NCBI RefSeq assembly: GCF_003259315.1
Contig: NZ_QLLT01000010.1
Location: 206,318 to 270,317 of the forward strand
Direction of reading: 5' to 3'
DNA: 64,000 nt
Origin: Kitasatospora sp. SolWspMP-SS2h
GTDB lineage: Bacteria; Actinomycetota; Actinomycetes; Streptomycetales; Streptomycetaceae
The notes beneath the pieces are model-generated. The model had not been told where the DNA came from. It saw only the letters and a list, made by a program, of their open reading frames with translations, and made no database searches. Each line of letters opens with the position of its first letter. The first letter of the stretch is position 1. Shown here piece by piece: positions 24,071 to 32,199 of the stretch. A program made the translations under genes and the position numbers.

Positions 24071-24209
24071 CACCGGGCCGATCATATTTCTGTCGGGTCA
24101 TCACATTCCCGGCCGTCGATAATCCGTTCACCGCAGCGCCGATCACTCCTTCGTCACCGAACGGGTATGGCCGCCGCGGTACCGGTTTCCGCCCCGGCCG
24201 CAGAACGGC

Positions 24210-24258
24210 CGGTATTCGCCGGAAATCGGTATTCGCGGTCGGCGCCGCCCGTTATTCT
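24210..24258 (+). promoter_or_regulatory. Direct repeats and -10-like box upstream of the XRE/TPR gene
   Basis: CGGTATTCGC occurs twice, at 24210-24219 and 24227-24236 (17-bp period), followed by TATTCT at 24253-24258. That is the spacing of an operator overlapping a -35 region with a -10 box about 40 bases before the ATG. Autoregulation is a reasonable guess. Confidence 0.45.
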
Positions 24259-24296
24259 GAGGCCAGCCCCGAGGTGGTCCGCACGAGGAGTCGTCG

Positions 24297-25628
24297 ATGT
24301 CACACACCCGCGGTCCGAACGTCGCGCTGCGCGGCTGCATGGCGGAGGCCGGGTGGAACGGCCCCGCGCTGGCGGCCGCGTTGCAGAAGGTGGCCCGGGA
24401 GAGCGGCTTCAGCGTGGGCTACGACCGGACGACGGTGGCGCACTGGCTGTCCGGCACCCAGCCCCGCCCGCCCGGGCCGCAGTTGCTGGAGGAGGCGTTC
24501 GCCCGGCGGCTGGGCCGCCCGGTCTCCCGGAGCGAGCTCGGCCTCCAGCCGACCGAGCAGAGCGCCGCCGAGGAGCCGGAGACCGATCCGACGGACGCCC
24601 TGACGGGGCTGCGCCTGCTGCATTCCTGGCCGAATTCCGGCGAACCGCAGGACGAGGCGTTCCAGCCCCCGCTGTTCCAGGTCCGGATGCTGCCCTCCCC
24701 CCGCTCCCCGGTGAGACCCGCCCCGGCCGCGGAATCCGCACCCCGGCCGCCGCTGGTCCCGGCCGGACGGCGGCCCGGCCCGGAGCGGGTCGGGGCCCGG
24801 CAGGTGGAGGCGGTGCGGGAGATGACGGCGTTCGGCGCCCGGCACTACGACGGGTACGGCGGGGCGATCGCCCGGAGCCTGCTGCTGGGCTACCTGCGGG
24901 ACCACGTGCTGCCCTGGGCGAAGTCCCCCGCCGGGGGCGCGCGGCACCGCGAACTGCTGGTCGCCGCCTCCCAGCTGGTCCGCCTGGTCGGGCGGACGTA
25001 CACCGACGACAACCGGCACGGCGAGGCCCAGCGGCACTACCGGCTGGCGTACCAGCTGGCCGCCGAGGCGCAGGACGGGCAGGCCCGGGCGATGGCGCTG
25101 CGCGACCAGAGCACCCAGGCCGGGGCGCTCGGGCACCAGGCGTACGCGGCCCGGCTGGCGGACGCGGCGGCCGAGCACCTGCCGCCGGACGCGGCACCGG
25201 GCGTGCGGGCCTTCGTGCTGGCCCAGCAGGCGGTGGCGGCGGCCCGGCTGCGCCAGGCGGCGGAGGCGCTCAGGCACCTGGAGGGGGCGCAGCAGTGGGC
25301 CGGGCGGGCGACCGCGGAGGGCGGGCCGCACCGGTACCCGGAGCCCGCCCTGCTCTACCAGGCCGCGCAGGTGCACCGCTCGCTGCGGGCCACCGACCTG
25401 TCGCTGTCGTACCTGCGGGCCTCGCTGCGGGCCCGGCCGGCCGGCGAGCACCGGACGATCGGGGTGTCGCTGCTGCAGCTGGCGCACCTGGAGCTGGACG
25501 CGGGGAACATCCACCAGGCCCGGCGGGCGTACACGAGCTTCCGGGAGCGGCAGGACGCGCTGCGCTCCCCGGCGACGACGCTGCAACTGTCGCGCCTGGA
25601 GAGCCGGTTCGCCCGGCTGGGCGGGTAG
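24297..25628 (+). CDS. XRE-type regulator with TPR-like C-terminus
   Basis: 443 residues, ATG with GAGGAG upstream. The N-terminal 80 residues form a helix-turn-helix of the kind found in streptomycete differentiation regulators such as NsdA (ALRGCMAEAGWNGPALAAAL, then GYDRTTVAHWLSGTQPRPPG). A Pro-rich linker follows, and from about residue 160 a helical TPR-like array (YTDDNRHGEAQRHYRLAYQL, ALRDQSTQAGALGHQAYAAR, YLRASLRARPAG, QLAHLELDAGNIHQARRAYT). It probably binds a ligand or protein through the TPRs. It is co-oriented with the SsgA-like gene, has its own promoter region with direct repeats, and ends at a strong hairpin. Confidence 0.85.
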   Translation: MSHTRGPNVALRGCMAEAGWNGPALAAALQKVARESGFSVGYDRTTVAHWLSGTQPRPPGPQLLEEAFARRLGRPVSRSELGLQPTEQSAAEEPETDPTDALTGLRLLHSWPNSGEPQDEAFQPPLFQVRMLPSPRSPVRPAPAAESAPRPPLVPAGRRPGPERVGARQVEAVREMTAFGARHYDGYGGAIARSLLLGYLRDHVLPWAKSPAGGARHRELLVAASQLVRLVGRTYTDDNRHGEAQRHYRLAYQLAAEAQDGQARAMALRDQSTQAGALGHQAYAARLADAAAEHLPPDAAPGVRAFVLAQQAVAAARLRQAAEALRHLEGAQQWAGRATAEGGPHRYPEPALLYQAAQVHRSLRATDLSLSYLRASLRARPAGEHRTIGVSLLQLAHLELDAGNIHQARRAYTSFRERQDALRSPATTLQLSRLESRFARLGG

Positions 25629-25634
25629 CCGGGT

Positions 25635-25679
25635 CCCCCGGACCTCCGCCCGCCCCGGGGATAGGCGGAGGTCCGGGGG
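25635..25679 (+). terminator. 16-bp perfect hairpin after the XRE/TPR gene
   Basis: CCCCCGGACCTCCGCC (25635-25650) pairs exactly with the 16 bases at 25664-25679 around a 13-base loop, seven bases after the stop codon. No T-run. The right arm is repeated twice more downstream. Confidence 0.8.
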
Positions 25680-25726
25680 CGGGCGGAGGTCCGGGGCGGG
25701 CGAGCCCGGGGCAGGCGGAGGTCCGG
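25664..25726 (+). repeat. Three copies of the terminator right arm
   Basis: GGCGGAGGTCCGG occurs at 25664, 25682 and 25714. Each copy can pair with the single left arm at 25635-25650, so alternative hairpins of increasing loop length are possible. Confidence 0.6.
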
Positions 25727-25795
25727 CCCGGCCGGGGGGTGAGCCGGGCGGGCCGGTTGCTTGGCGGGCCGGGGTGACGGGTGGTCAATGGGGTT

Positions 25796-26161
25796 ATGAA
25801 CGATCCCTCGTACTACCCGCTGGTCTCACCCGTCCCCCCGTGGCCGCCCTCCCCGGAGGCGCCGTCGGCACCGTCCCCGGAGCCCGCACCGGCCCCCGGA
25901 GTCCCCGGAGTCCCCGGGGCGCCCGGGACTCCGGCGGTGGACGGCGGCGTACCGGCGGAGCGGGGCCGGCCCCGGGGCCGGGGCGGGGTGCCCGGGCCGG
26001 GGCCGGCGGTGCTCCTGCCGGGGGCGGGGAGGGTGTTCCCGTGCCGCGCTCAGGAGGCCCGTTCACCGAGGACGGGGACCCTGATCCGGCCGGGGGATCG
26101 CACGGGGACGCGGCCGACGGGGGCGACGGGGGCGACCGGTCCGGCCGGGCGGACCCGGTAG
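25796..26161 (+). CDS. Doubtful proline/glycine-rich small ORF
   Basis: 121 codons from ATG (GTG 25781 also in frame). The start MNDPSYYPLVSPVPPWPP is followed by collagen-like PGVPGVPGAPG and then Gly/Arg-rich sequence. The last third lies antisense to the C-terminus of the thioesterase gene, where its composition is that expected of a shadow frame. Only the first 40 or so codons look potentially genuine. No homologue recognised. Confidence 0.2.
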   Translation: MNDPSYYPLVSPVPPWPPSPEAPSAPSPEPAPAPGVPGVPGAPGTPAVDGGVPAERGRPRGRGGVPGPGPAVLLPGAGRVFPCRAQEARSPRTGTLIRPGDRTGTRPTGATGATGPAGRTR

Positions 26162-26541
26162 CGGTTGAGGTGGTGGCGTTCGGCCTCGCGCAGCGGTCGG
26201 CTGCGCCGGGTCGCGGCGTCGGTCGGCACGGTGACCGTCCGGGCCTGGAACACCAGCTGTCCGCGTCGGCGGGCCTCGCAGGTGGTGCTGATCGAGGACC
26301 GGCCGAGGCGCTCCACCCAGATCTGCACGGGCAGCGGGGTGGGGCAGTGGTAGAGCGGGGAGCGGTAGTCGATCTCGTGACGGGCGATCATGAACCCGTC
26401 CTCGAACAGGTCCTGTCCCTCGGTGTCGTCGTACAGCAGGCAGTAGACGGCCTCCTGGACGTACTGGAGCACCTTGAGGTTGTTGACGTGGCCGAAGGCG
26501 TCCATGTCGCCCCAGCGGGTGCGGCACATGTAGGTGTACAA
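26050..26541 (-). CDS. Acyl-CoA thioesterase, hotdog fold (4HBT/YbgC-like)
   Basis: 163 residues. The hotdog signature CRTRWGDMDAFGHVNNLKVL holds the catalytic Asp and the HVNN motif of YbgC/4-hydroxybenzoyl-CoA thioesterases; HEIDYRSPLYHCPTPLPVQI and SISTTCEARRRGQLVFQART complete the fold. A Val/Pro/Arg-rich tail follows. The enzyme should hydrolyse acyl-CoA thioesters. The start is TTG at 26541, three bases after the stop of the upstream small gene (TGA CCG TTG). No earlier in-frame start exists; ATG at 26529 would begin just before the catalytic motif. Translation is probably coupled to the small upstream gene. Confidence 0.88.
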   Translation of the reverse strand: MYTYMCRTRWGDMDAFGHVNNLKVLQYVQEAVYCLLYDDTEGQDLFEDGFMIARHEIDYRSPLYHCPTPLPVQIWVERLGRSSISTTCEARRRGQLVFQARTVTVPTDAATRRSRPLREAERHHLNRYRVRPAGPVAPVAPVGRVPVRSPGRIRVPVLGERAS

Positions 26542-26544
26542 CGG

Positions 26545-26802
26545 TCAGCCGTCCGTTCGGTGTTCGCTGCGGAAGCCCAGGCTGCGGCGCAGGTAGCCGT
26601 AGGCGTACGGGGAGCGGTGCAGGGCGGTGTCGTGGCCCTGCTCGTAGACCTCGGCCGCGGTGTCCAGGACGGCCCGGCCGAGGGCCCGCTCGGTGCGGCG
26701 GCAGAGCTTCTCCAGTTCGGCCAGCCGCTGGGCGGCGGGCAGCCCGGCGAGGGCGGCGCACTCCTTCTCCACGTGGTCGGCCCCGTCTCGGTGGTCAGAC
26801 AT
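26545..26802 (-). CDS. Small helical protein upstream of the thioesterase
   Basis: 85 residues, ATG with GAGGAA seven bases upstream. The sequence is charged and helical (MSDHRDGADHVEKECAALAG, LAELEKLCRRTERALGR, YGYLRRSLGFRSEHRTDG) with no known motif. It ends three bases before the TTG of the thioesterase, so the two are probably one unit. Function not recognised; a subunit or substrate-delivery partner of the thioesterase is a guess. Confidence 0.6.
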   Translation of the reverse strand: MSDHRDGADHVEKECAALAGLPAAQRLAELEKLCRRTERALGRAVLDTAAEVYEQGHDTALHRSPYAYGYLRRSLGFRSEHRTDG

Positions 26803-27115
26803 CGATTCCTCGTTTCCGGTCGGGCTTGGTCCGCGACGCGCGGTGCGTGTTCTCTGGGGGTCCAGCAGGGGATTCATCCGTTGAGGGGGAGGGAGCAGCG
26901 GCCTCGTTGACGCTGAATGCCCTTCCTGTGATCAAACTCGATCAGGAACCAACCGGAAACGGCGAATTACGCGGTCTTCGGTTGAAGATCGCGTCGATTT
27001 CGACAGCTTTCAACATCGGCCGCCGATCACCGCCCGGACGGCGGTCACGGCCCGTACAGCGGTCACGGCCCGGACGGCGGTCACGGCCCGTACAGCAGCA
27101 CCCGGACGGCGGCGC
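26803..27115. other. Intergenic gap with A+T-rich promoter region and 18-bp repeats
   Basis: No gene. Bases 26925-27015 are unusually A+T-rich for the window and probably hold the promoter of the leftward small gene/thioesterase pair. They include the inverted repeat TCTTC-GGTT-GAAGA at 26975-26988. The stretch 27041-27110 is an 18-bp tandem array directly behind the STAND gene. Confidence 0.5.
27041..27094. repeat. Three 18-bp tandem repeats
   Basis: Units GCGGTCACGGCCCGTACA, GCGGTCACGGCCCGGACG and GCGGTCACGGCCCGTACA start at 27041, 27059 and 27077, with degenerate flanking units on both sides. The array lies 22 bases beyond the stop codon of the STAND/WD40 gene and may terminate or stabilise that transcript. 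Confidence 0.7.
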
Positions 27116-29491
27116 TCAGCCGACCAGGGTGAGCGCGAGCACCGAGCCGGGCAGCGCGGCGACCACCAGCCCGTCGCGGGTGACCGCGAGGGTGCGGACG
27201 GCCGCGCCGAGCCGGAGGTCGGCGCCGCGGTGGCGCTCGCCCCAGCGGCGCAGCCGCAGCAGGCCGTCGGACCAGGCGGCGGCCAGCAGCAGCCCGGCGG
27301 GAGTGGCGGCGAGGCCGACGGCGGTGACCGGCCACGGGCGCCGGTCGACCGGGGCGGGCAGCAGCGGGCGGCCGGGCATCCAGGTCCGGACCCGGCCGTC
27401 CTCGCCGCCGCTGGCGACCAGGGTGCCGCCGTCGACCGCGGCCGCGGCCAGGGCGGTGACCGGGCCCTCGTGCAGCGGGTGTTCGGGCCGGTGGGCGGCA
27501 CCGGTGGCGGTCTCGGTGCAGGTGGCCAGCCCGTCCGGACCGCCGAACACCAGCACGCCCTCGTGTCCGGCGACGGCGGTGCACGCCGCCGGAACGACCA
27601 CCGGGACGGCCGGTGCGCCAGCCGGTGCGCCGACCGGGAGGGCCGGTGCGCCGCGGACGGTGAGCGGGCGCAGCGTGCCGGAGGCGTTCAGCAGCAGGGC
27701 GCCGCCGAACGGGGTGGCGGCCAGGGCGCGCGGGTGGGGTTCGACCAGCGGTTCGGGCGGGCCCAGCGGCCGGCCGGTGGCGGGATCGGCCAGGTGCAGT
27801 CCGGCGCCGTCGGCGAGCAGCAGTCCGGCGAGCGGGCCGGTGCCGAGGGCGGCGGCGCACGGGCCGGCGGCGGGGGCGTGCTGCCAGACGGCGCGCCAGC
27901 GGGTGTCGGCCTGCCGGGCGAGGTCGGCGCAGTGCGCGGCGGCGGCGTCGTGGCGGCCGGTGAGGTGGGCGTGCAGGACGGCGGCGCGGTCGGCGGGGCG
28001 GGCGGTGGCGGCCCGGTCGGGGGCGGCCCGGCGCCAGGCTTCGGCGAGCGGGGTGGGTGGCAGTCCGGCGTCCTCGGCGCGTTGGAACGCGGCGGTGACG
28101 GTGGCGGGTTCGGCGTGCAGCAGCAGGTCGACCTCGGCGAGCACCGGGCTGCCGGGGTCGCCCGCGGAGGCGTGCCGGACCAGCAGGGCGAGGCGTTCGG
28201 GGTCGCTGGCGGCGAGGTCGGGGCCGCCGTCGGCGCGGACCGGGATGCCGCCGGCCACCGCCCACATCATCGCGGCGTGGTCGACCGGCGGGCCGTCGGC
28301 GGTGACCAGGTCGGCGAGGGCGGTGGGGCGCAGCCGCCAGCGGTCGGCGATCGGGGGCGGCGGCAGCAGGTCCGCGGCGGCGGCGACGGTGGCCGGGTCG
28401 GCGCCGGGGAGGGTGGCCCACAGGGCGGTGCCGAGCGGGCCGTCGGCGGCGGCCAGGGCGGTGAGGGCGGCGCGTTCGGGGGCGGGGACGGCCCGCCACC
28501 AGGCGGCGGCGAGCGCGGCGGCCCGGTCGGCGGGCGGCAGCGCGGGGTCGGGGGTGGCGCCGGGGGTGCGGGCGGCGAGTTGGGCGAGGCCGGGGCTGGG
28601 GTGGGTGGCGGCCGGGTCGACGGGGTGGCCGGCCAGGCCCGCGCACCAGGCGGCGTACGGGGCGGGGTCGGTCCACTGCGGCTGGTCGAGGTCGAGGACG
28701 GCGCCGGTGGGGGCGGCGTCGGCGAGCGCGTCGGCGGCGGGGCCGGGGGCGGCCTCGACGATCAGCAGCAGCCAGGGGACGGACAGCAGCGGGACGAGGA
28801 GTTCGCGGGCCAGCCGTTCGGGCGTGCCGGGCAGCCGGGGGCCGCCGGCCCGGTCGAGGTCGGTGACCACGACGGTGCGCGGGGTGCCGTCCTGGAGCGC
28901 TTCGAGCAGGTCGGCGGGTTCGCCGGCGGTGAGGCCGAGCAGGTCGGCGAGCCGGGCGGTGGCCGAACGGACCGTCAGCCCCTCGGCGTCCAGCAGGGCG
29001 TGGACGCGGCGGCCGGGGCGCGGGTGGTCGGGCGGGCAGGCGGCGGCGAGCCAGGTCAGCAGGTGGGTGCGGCCGCTGCCGGAGGAGCCGGTGATCCGGC
29101 ACAGCCGGGGCGCGCGGCCGTCCTCCAGCCAGGACAGCAGGGCGCGCCCGGCGGGGCGGCGCCCGGCCCCGAGCGGGGGCAGGCCGGGCGCGGGGGCGTC
29201 GGCGGGCGCGGCCGGGGGCGGGGGCAGCGGGCGGCCGTGGCGCGGGTTGGGGCGGTAGGTGCTGCCGCTGGCACCGGGGTCGCTGGCACCGGGGTCGCTG
29301 GCACCGGGGCCGCTGCCGGGCGGGGTGCTGCCGGGCGGGGTGCTGCCGCGGACGGCGTGCACGGGTATCCGTCCGGCGGGGTCGAGGCCGTCGTCCAGCA
29401 GGTACTGCCAGACCGCCGGCCCGCCCCGCTCCGGGGTGCCGTCCTCCGCCCGGTCCGCGAGTCGGACGCCGGTGCGGTTGTCGCTGTCCAC
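27116..29491 (-). CDS. STAND-like P-loop protein with WD40 repeats
   Basis: 791 residues from GTG. After a disordered N-terminus with DPGAS and TPPGS repeats (about residues 50-72), a nucleotide-binding domain begins: ITGSSGSGRTHLLTWLAAA is the P-loop (Lys of GxxGxGK replaced by Arg), TVVVTDLDRAGGPR the Walker B strand, and WLLLIVEAAPG a further strand. A long helical arm follows. The last 250 residues form a beta-propeller (ALAAAAVDGGTLVASGGEDG, VRTWMPGRPLL, LLRLRRWGERH). The order NTPase, arm, propeller is that of STAND signalling ATPases that act as switches or scaffolds. It is divergent from the ECF41 sigma factor. Its target and trigger are unknown. Confidence 0.78.
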   Translation of the reverse strand: MDSDNRTGVRLADRAEDGTPERGGPAVWQYLLDDGLDPAGRIPVHAVRGSTPPGSTPPGSGPGASDPGASDPGASGSTYRPNPRHGRPLPPPPAAPADAPAPGLPPLGAGRRPAGRALLSWLEDGRAPRLCRITGSSGSGRTHLLTWLAAACPPDHPRPGRRVHALLDAEGLTVRSATARLADLLGLTAGEPADLLEALQDGTPRTVVVTDLDRAGGPRLPGTPERLARELLVPLLSVPWLLLIVEAAPGPAADALADAAPTGAVLDLDQPQWTDPAPYAAWCAGLAGHPVDPAATHPSPGLAQLAARTPGATPDPALPPADRAAALAAAWWRAVPAPERAALTALAAADGPLGTALWATLPGADPATVAAAADLLPPPPIADRWRLRPTALADLVTADGPPVDHAAMMWAVAGGIPVRADGGPDLAASDPERLALLVRHASAGDPGSPVLAEVDLLLHAEPATVTAAFQRAEDAGLPPTPLAEAWRRAAPDRAATARPADRAAVLHAHLTGRHDAAAAHCADLARQADTRWRAVWQHAPAAGPCAAALGTGPLAGLLLADGAGLHLADPATGRPLGPPEPLVEPHPRALAATPFGGALLLNASGTLRPLTVRGAPALPVGAPAGAPAVPVVVPAACTAVAGHEGVLVFGGPDGLATCTETATGAAHRPEHPLHEGPVTALAAAAVDGGTLVASGGEDGRVRTWMPGRPLLPAPVDRRPWPVTAVGLAATPAGLLLAAAWSDGLLRLRRWGERHRGADLRLGAAVRTLAVTRDGLVVAALPGSVLALTLVG

Positions 29492-29742
29492 TGGTGCCAG
29501 TCCCCCGTGCTCGTTCCCCGTCGGCCGCTCCCCTCGGCGGGCGCCCGGGCGGAGCCGGATGTTCCCCGGTTCGTCGCGGCACCGTCACTTCCGGCCGCGC
29601 TCAGCGTACTTGAGCCGCGCGCACGGCCGTTCGAACCCGGAACACCGCTGTGATCCGGGCCACATTTGCGGGTTTCGCGTGACATCCGGCGGGCCGGTCG
29701 GGCTCGCTGTTCCGGACACGATCGAGAGGAAGGCCGACCGGG

Positions 29743-30804
29743 ATGAGCGGGAGCGACGGGGGCGGGCCGGACGGGGCGGACCCGGCGGCGACAGCGACGA
29801 CGACAGCGGCAGCGACAGAGTGGGCGACGCACCAGTACGCGGAGCACCGGGAGTTGCTGTTCTCCCTGGTCTACGACCTGCTCGGTAGCATCGCCGACAC
29901 CGAGGACGTCCTCCAGGACACCTGGCTGGCCTGGGCCGCCCGAACGACCCGGACCACCGGAACCACCGGCCCGGCCGCCGCGCCGGTCGAGCACCCGAAG
30001 GCGTACCTGGTGCGGATCGCGGTGAACCGGGCGCTGGCCCAGCAGGCCGCGGTCAGCCGACGGCGCGAGACGTACGTCGGCCCGTGGCTGCCGGAACCGC
30101 TCATCGGCCCGCCGACCGGATCACCAACCGGATCACCGGCCGAGTCGCTGACCGGATCACTGATCGGATCACGGGCCGGATCGCCGGCCGGGGCGGACGG
30201 CGCGGCCGGGGACGCGGCGCGGGCCGCCGAACGGGCCGAGGAGGTGTCGCTGGCCCTGCTGGTGGTACTGGAGACGCTCTCACCGCTGGAACGCGCGGCG
30301 TTCGTCCTGCACGAGGTGTTCGGGTACAACGGCCCGGAGGTCGCCGCGATCCTGGGCCGCAGCCAGGCCGCGGTACGCCAGTTGGTCAAGCGGGCCCGCG
30401 CACACGTCCGCTCCCGCCGCCCCCGCTACGAACCCGAACCCGGCCTGCGCCGCCAGGTCACCGAACGCTTCCTGGCCGCCGCCCTCGGCGGCGACCTGGC
30501 CGCCCTCCTCCGACTCCTCGCCCCCGACGTCACCCTCGTCGGCGACGGCGGCGGCAAGGCCCCCGGCGGCCGTCGCCCCCTCACCGGCCGCACCAAGGTC
30601 GCCCGCCTGCTCACCGCCCTGGCCCCCAAGTCCGGCCCCGGCCTCTCCCTCACCTGGCGCGACGTCAACGGCGCCCCCGCCGCCCTCTTCTCCGCCGCCG
30701 GCCGCCCCTTCGCCGTCCTGGTCCTCGACCTGCTCCCGGACAGCGACCTGATCTCCGGCATCCACGCGATCTCCAACCCCGACAAACTCCGCCTCCTCCC
30801 CTGA
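29743..30804 (+). CDS. ECF41-group sigma factor with SnoaL-like C-terminal domain
   Basis: 353 residues. Region 2 (LLFSLVYDLLGSIADTEDVL, then QDTWLAW) and region 4 (ETLSPLERAAFVLHEVFGYN, then AILGRSQAAVRQLVKRARAH) are followed by a SnoaL-like extension. The three ECF41 hallmarks are present: WLPEPL in the linker, DGGGK in the extension and NPDKL near the end. In ECF41 factors this extension replaces a separate anti-sigma factor and contacts the core to modulate activity. Odd here: about 30 Gly/Ser/Pro residues (GSPTGSPAES-type repeats, DNA 30113-30195, built on GGATCAC) are inserted between WLPEPL and region 4. The luciferase-like oxidoreductase downstream is convergent. Confidence 0.93.
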   Translation: MSGSDGGGPDGADPAATATTTAAATEWATHQYAEHRELLFSLVYDLLGSIADTEDVLQDTWLAWAARTTRTTGTTGPAAAPVEHPKAYLVRIAVNRALAQQAAVSRRRETYVGPWLPEPLIGPPTGSPTGSPAESLTGSLIGSRAGSPAGADGAAGDAARAAERAEEVSLALLVVLETLSPLERAAFVLHEVFGYNGPEVAAILGRSQAAVRQLVKRARAHVRSRRPRYEPEPGLRRQVTERFLAAALGGDLAALLRLLAPDVTLVGDGGGKAPGGRRPLTGRTKVARLLTALAPKSGPGLSLTWRDVNGAPAALFSAAGRPFAVLVLDLLPDSDLISGIHAISNPDKLRLLP

Positions 30805-30831
30805 CCCGCCCGGGCCCGGCGGCCCGGCGGG
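30805..30831. terminator. Bidirectional terminator after the ECF41 gene
   Basis: An 11-bp stem (CCCGCC-C-GGGCC with GGCCCGGCGGG, one bulged C) and loop CGGC, in the 32 bases between convergent stop codons at 30804 and 30837. Confidence 0.7.
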
Positions 30832-30836
30832 GGTGG

Positions 30837-31859
30837 TCAGCGGGCGGCGGGGCCGAGGCGGGCGAGGGTGTCGAGGAGGTGGGGGTGGTGGGCGGGTGTC
30901 TCGGGGGGCGGGGAGACGTAGAGCTGGAGGGCGGTGACGCCGGGCTGTCGGTAGCGGAGGATCTGTTCGTGGCACTGCTCCGGGGAGCCGTGCAGGAAGA
31001 GGGCGTCGACCAGTTCGTCGGGCAGGGCGCGTTGGGCGCCCGCGTGGTCGCCGTCGGCCCAGCGGCGGTGCGTCTCGGCGAGCAGGTCGCCGTTGCCGAG
31101 CCACTGGTGGAATTTGCGGTAGGGCTCGCGGTTGAGGATCCACGCGAGGAAGGGCCGGGCGGTGCGGCGCGCGTACGCGGTGTCCTCGGTGGGGCAGACG
31201 AACACCTTGACCACGAGTTCCTTGCCGGGCGGCTGCGGGCCGACGGCGTCCAGCACCCTGGGCAGGTCGCGGGCGCGCAGCAGGTTGGTGATGGCGCCGT
31301 CGCCCTCGGCGAAGGCGAGCCGGAGCATGCCGGGGCGCAGCGCGCCGAGGATGACCTTGACGGGGGCGGCGGGCGGATGGGGCAGGCGGTAGCCGGCGAT
31401 GGAGAAGGTGTCGAAGTCGCCGGCGACGTGCTCGCCGCGCAGGGCGGCGGTGAGGAAGCGCAGTACGTCGCGGGTGCGCTTGAAGGGCTCGTCGAACGGG
31501 ATGCCGTTGATGTCGGTGACGTGCGCGGGCACCGAGGCACCGATGCCCAGCAGGACGCGTCCGGGGGCGAGTTGGGCGAGGGTGGCGGCGGTCTGGGCGA
31601 GCACGGCGGGCCCGCGGGTGTGGACCGGGACGACGCCGGTGGCGATCCGCAGGCGCGGGGACCAGGCGGCGGTGGCGGCCAGCGGGGTGAAGGCGTCGGT
31701 GCCGCCGCCCTCCGCGCTCCAGACGTCGCCGTAGCCGAGGTCGGGGAGCCGTTCGACCAGGAAGCGGTGCCGGTCGACGGTCAGGCCGGGCAGCGGCAGG
31801 GTGACGCCCCAGGCGGGCTGGTGGGCGGTGGCGGTGGCGGTGGTCGCGGTGGCGGTCAC
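30837..31859 (-). CDS. Luciferase-like (LLM) F420/flavin-dependent oxidoreductase
   Basis: 340 residues from GTG 31859 with GGAGGA nine bases upstream; the frame extends further but is Arg/Pro shadow. The first twelve residues are a Thr/Ala repeat. The TIM-barrel blocks of the luciferase-like superfamily follow: GVTLPLPG, DVWSAEGGGTDAFTPLAATA, LRIATGVVPVHTRGPAVLAQ, GRVLLGIGASVPAHV and KVILGALRPGMLRLAFAEGD. This matches actinobacterial F420-dependent LLM oxidoreductases; flavin use cannot be excluded. It is divergent from an XRE/MmyB regulator with 340 bases between them, which is the probable control pair. Substrate unknown. Confidence 0.88.
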   Translation of the reverse strand: MTATATTATATAHQPAWGVTLPLPGLTVDRHRFLVERLPDLGYGDVWSAEGGGTDAFTPLAATAAWSPRLRIATGVVPVHTRGPAVLAQTAATLAQLAPGRVLLGIGASVPAHVTDINGIPFDEPFKRTRDVLRFLTAALRGEHVAGDFDTFSIAGYRLPHPPAAPVKVILGALRPGMLRLAFAEGDGAITNLLRARDLPRVLDAVGPQPPGKELVVKVFVCPTEDTAYARRTARPFLAWILNREPYRKFHQWLGNGDLLAETHRRWADGDHAGAQRALPDELVDALFLHGSPEQCHEQILRYRQPGVTALQLYVSPPPETPAHHPHLLDTLARLGPAAR

Positions 31860-32199
31860 GGGGCGGGTCCTCCGGTTCGGACGGCGGCGCCATCGGGCGA
31901 CGAGGGCGCTGACGGCGCTGAGGCGGCGAGGGCCGTCGGGGCTGTTCGGACGAGGCTCGCGGACGGCGGGCGGGGCAGCCAGCCAGGCGTTCGTACTGGT
32001 ACCGGTGGTCATAGGACCGGCGGGACGCGAGGAGTCCGTTGCGGGAGCGGGAGTGGGAGCGGAACCGGCCCCCGGCCCGGCCTAGCCTGGGACCGCCGTA
32101 TCGACGTACCGACCTACTGGTGTACCGACGTACTGACATGTCGACGCACCGGGCGGGCCACCGCACCGGAGAACCGTCCCGCGACGAGGAGCGAGCACC
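31860..32199. other. Divergent intergenic region between the LLM oxidoreductase and XRE/MmyB genes
   Basis: No gene is supported in these 340 bases. The left two thirds are Arg-codon-like GC-rich sequence without structure. The right third contains the 8-bp-period array at 32093-32148, followed by the ribosome site of the XRE gene. Confidence 0.5.
32093..32148. repeat. 8-bp-period array (possible operator) before the XRE/MmyB gene
   Basis: Seven consecutive 8-mers: CCGCCGTA, TCGACGTA, CCGACCTA, CTGGTGTA, CCGACGTA, CTGACATG and TCGACGCA; consensus YCGACGTA. It contains the 14-bp direct repeat GTACCGACSTACTG at 32106 and 32122. Same period as the arrays at 7.7 and 38.1 kb. Confidence 0.6.

Noticed and set aside
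29492..29742. Search for the ECF41 autoregulatory promoter (TGTCACA ... CGTC) upstream of the sigma gene
   Set aside because: Only partial matches such as CGTGACAT were found; not good enough to annotate.
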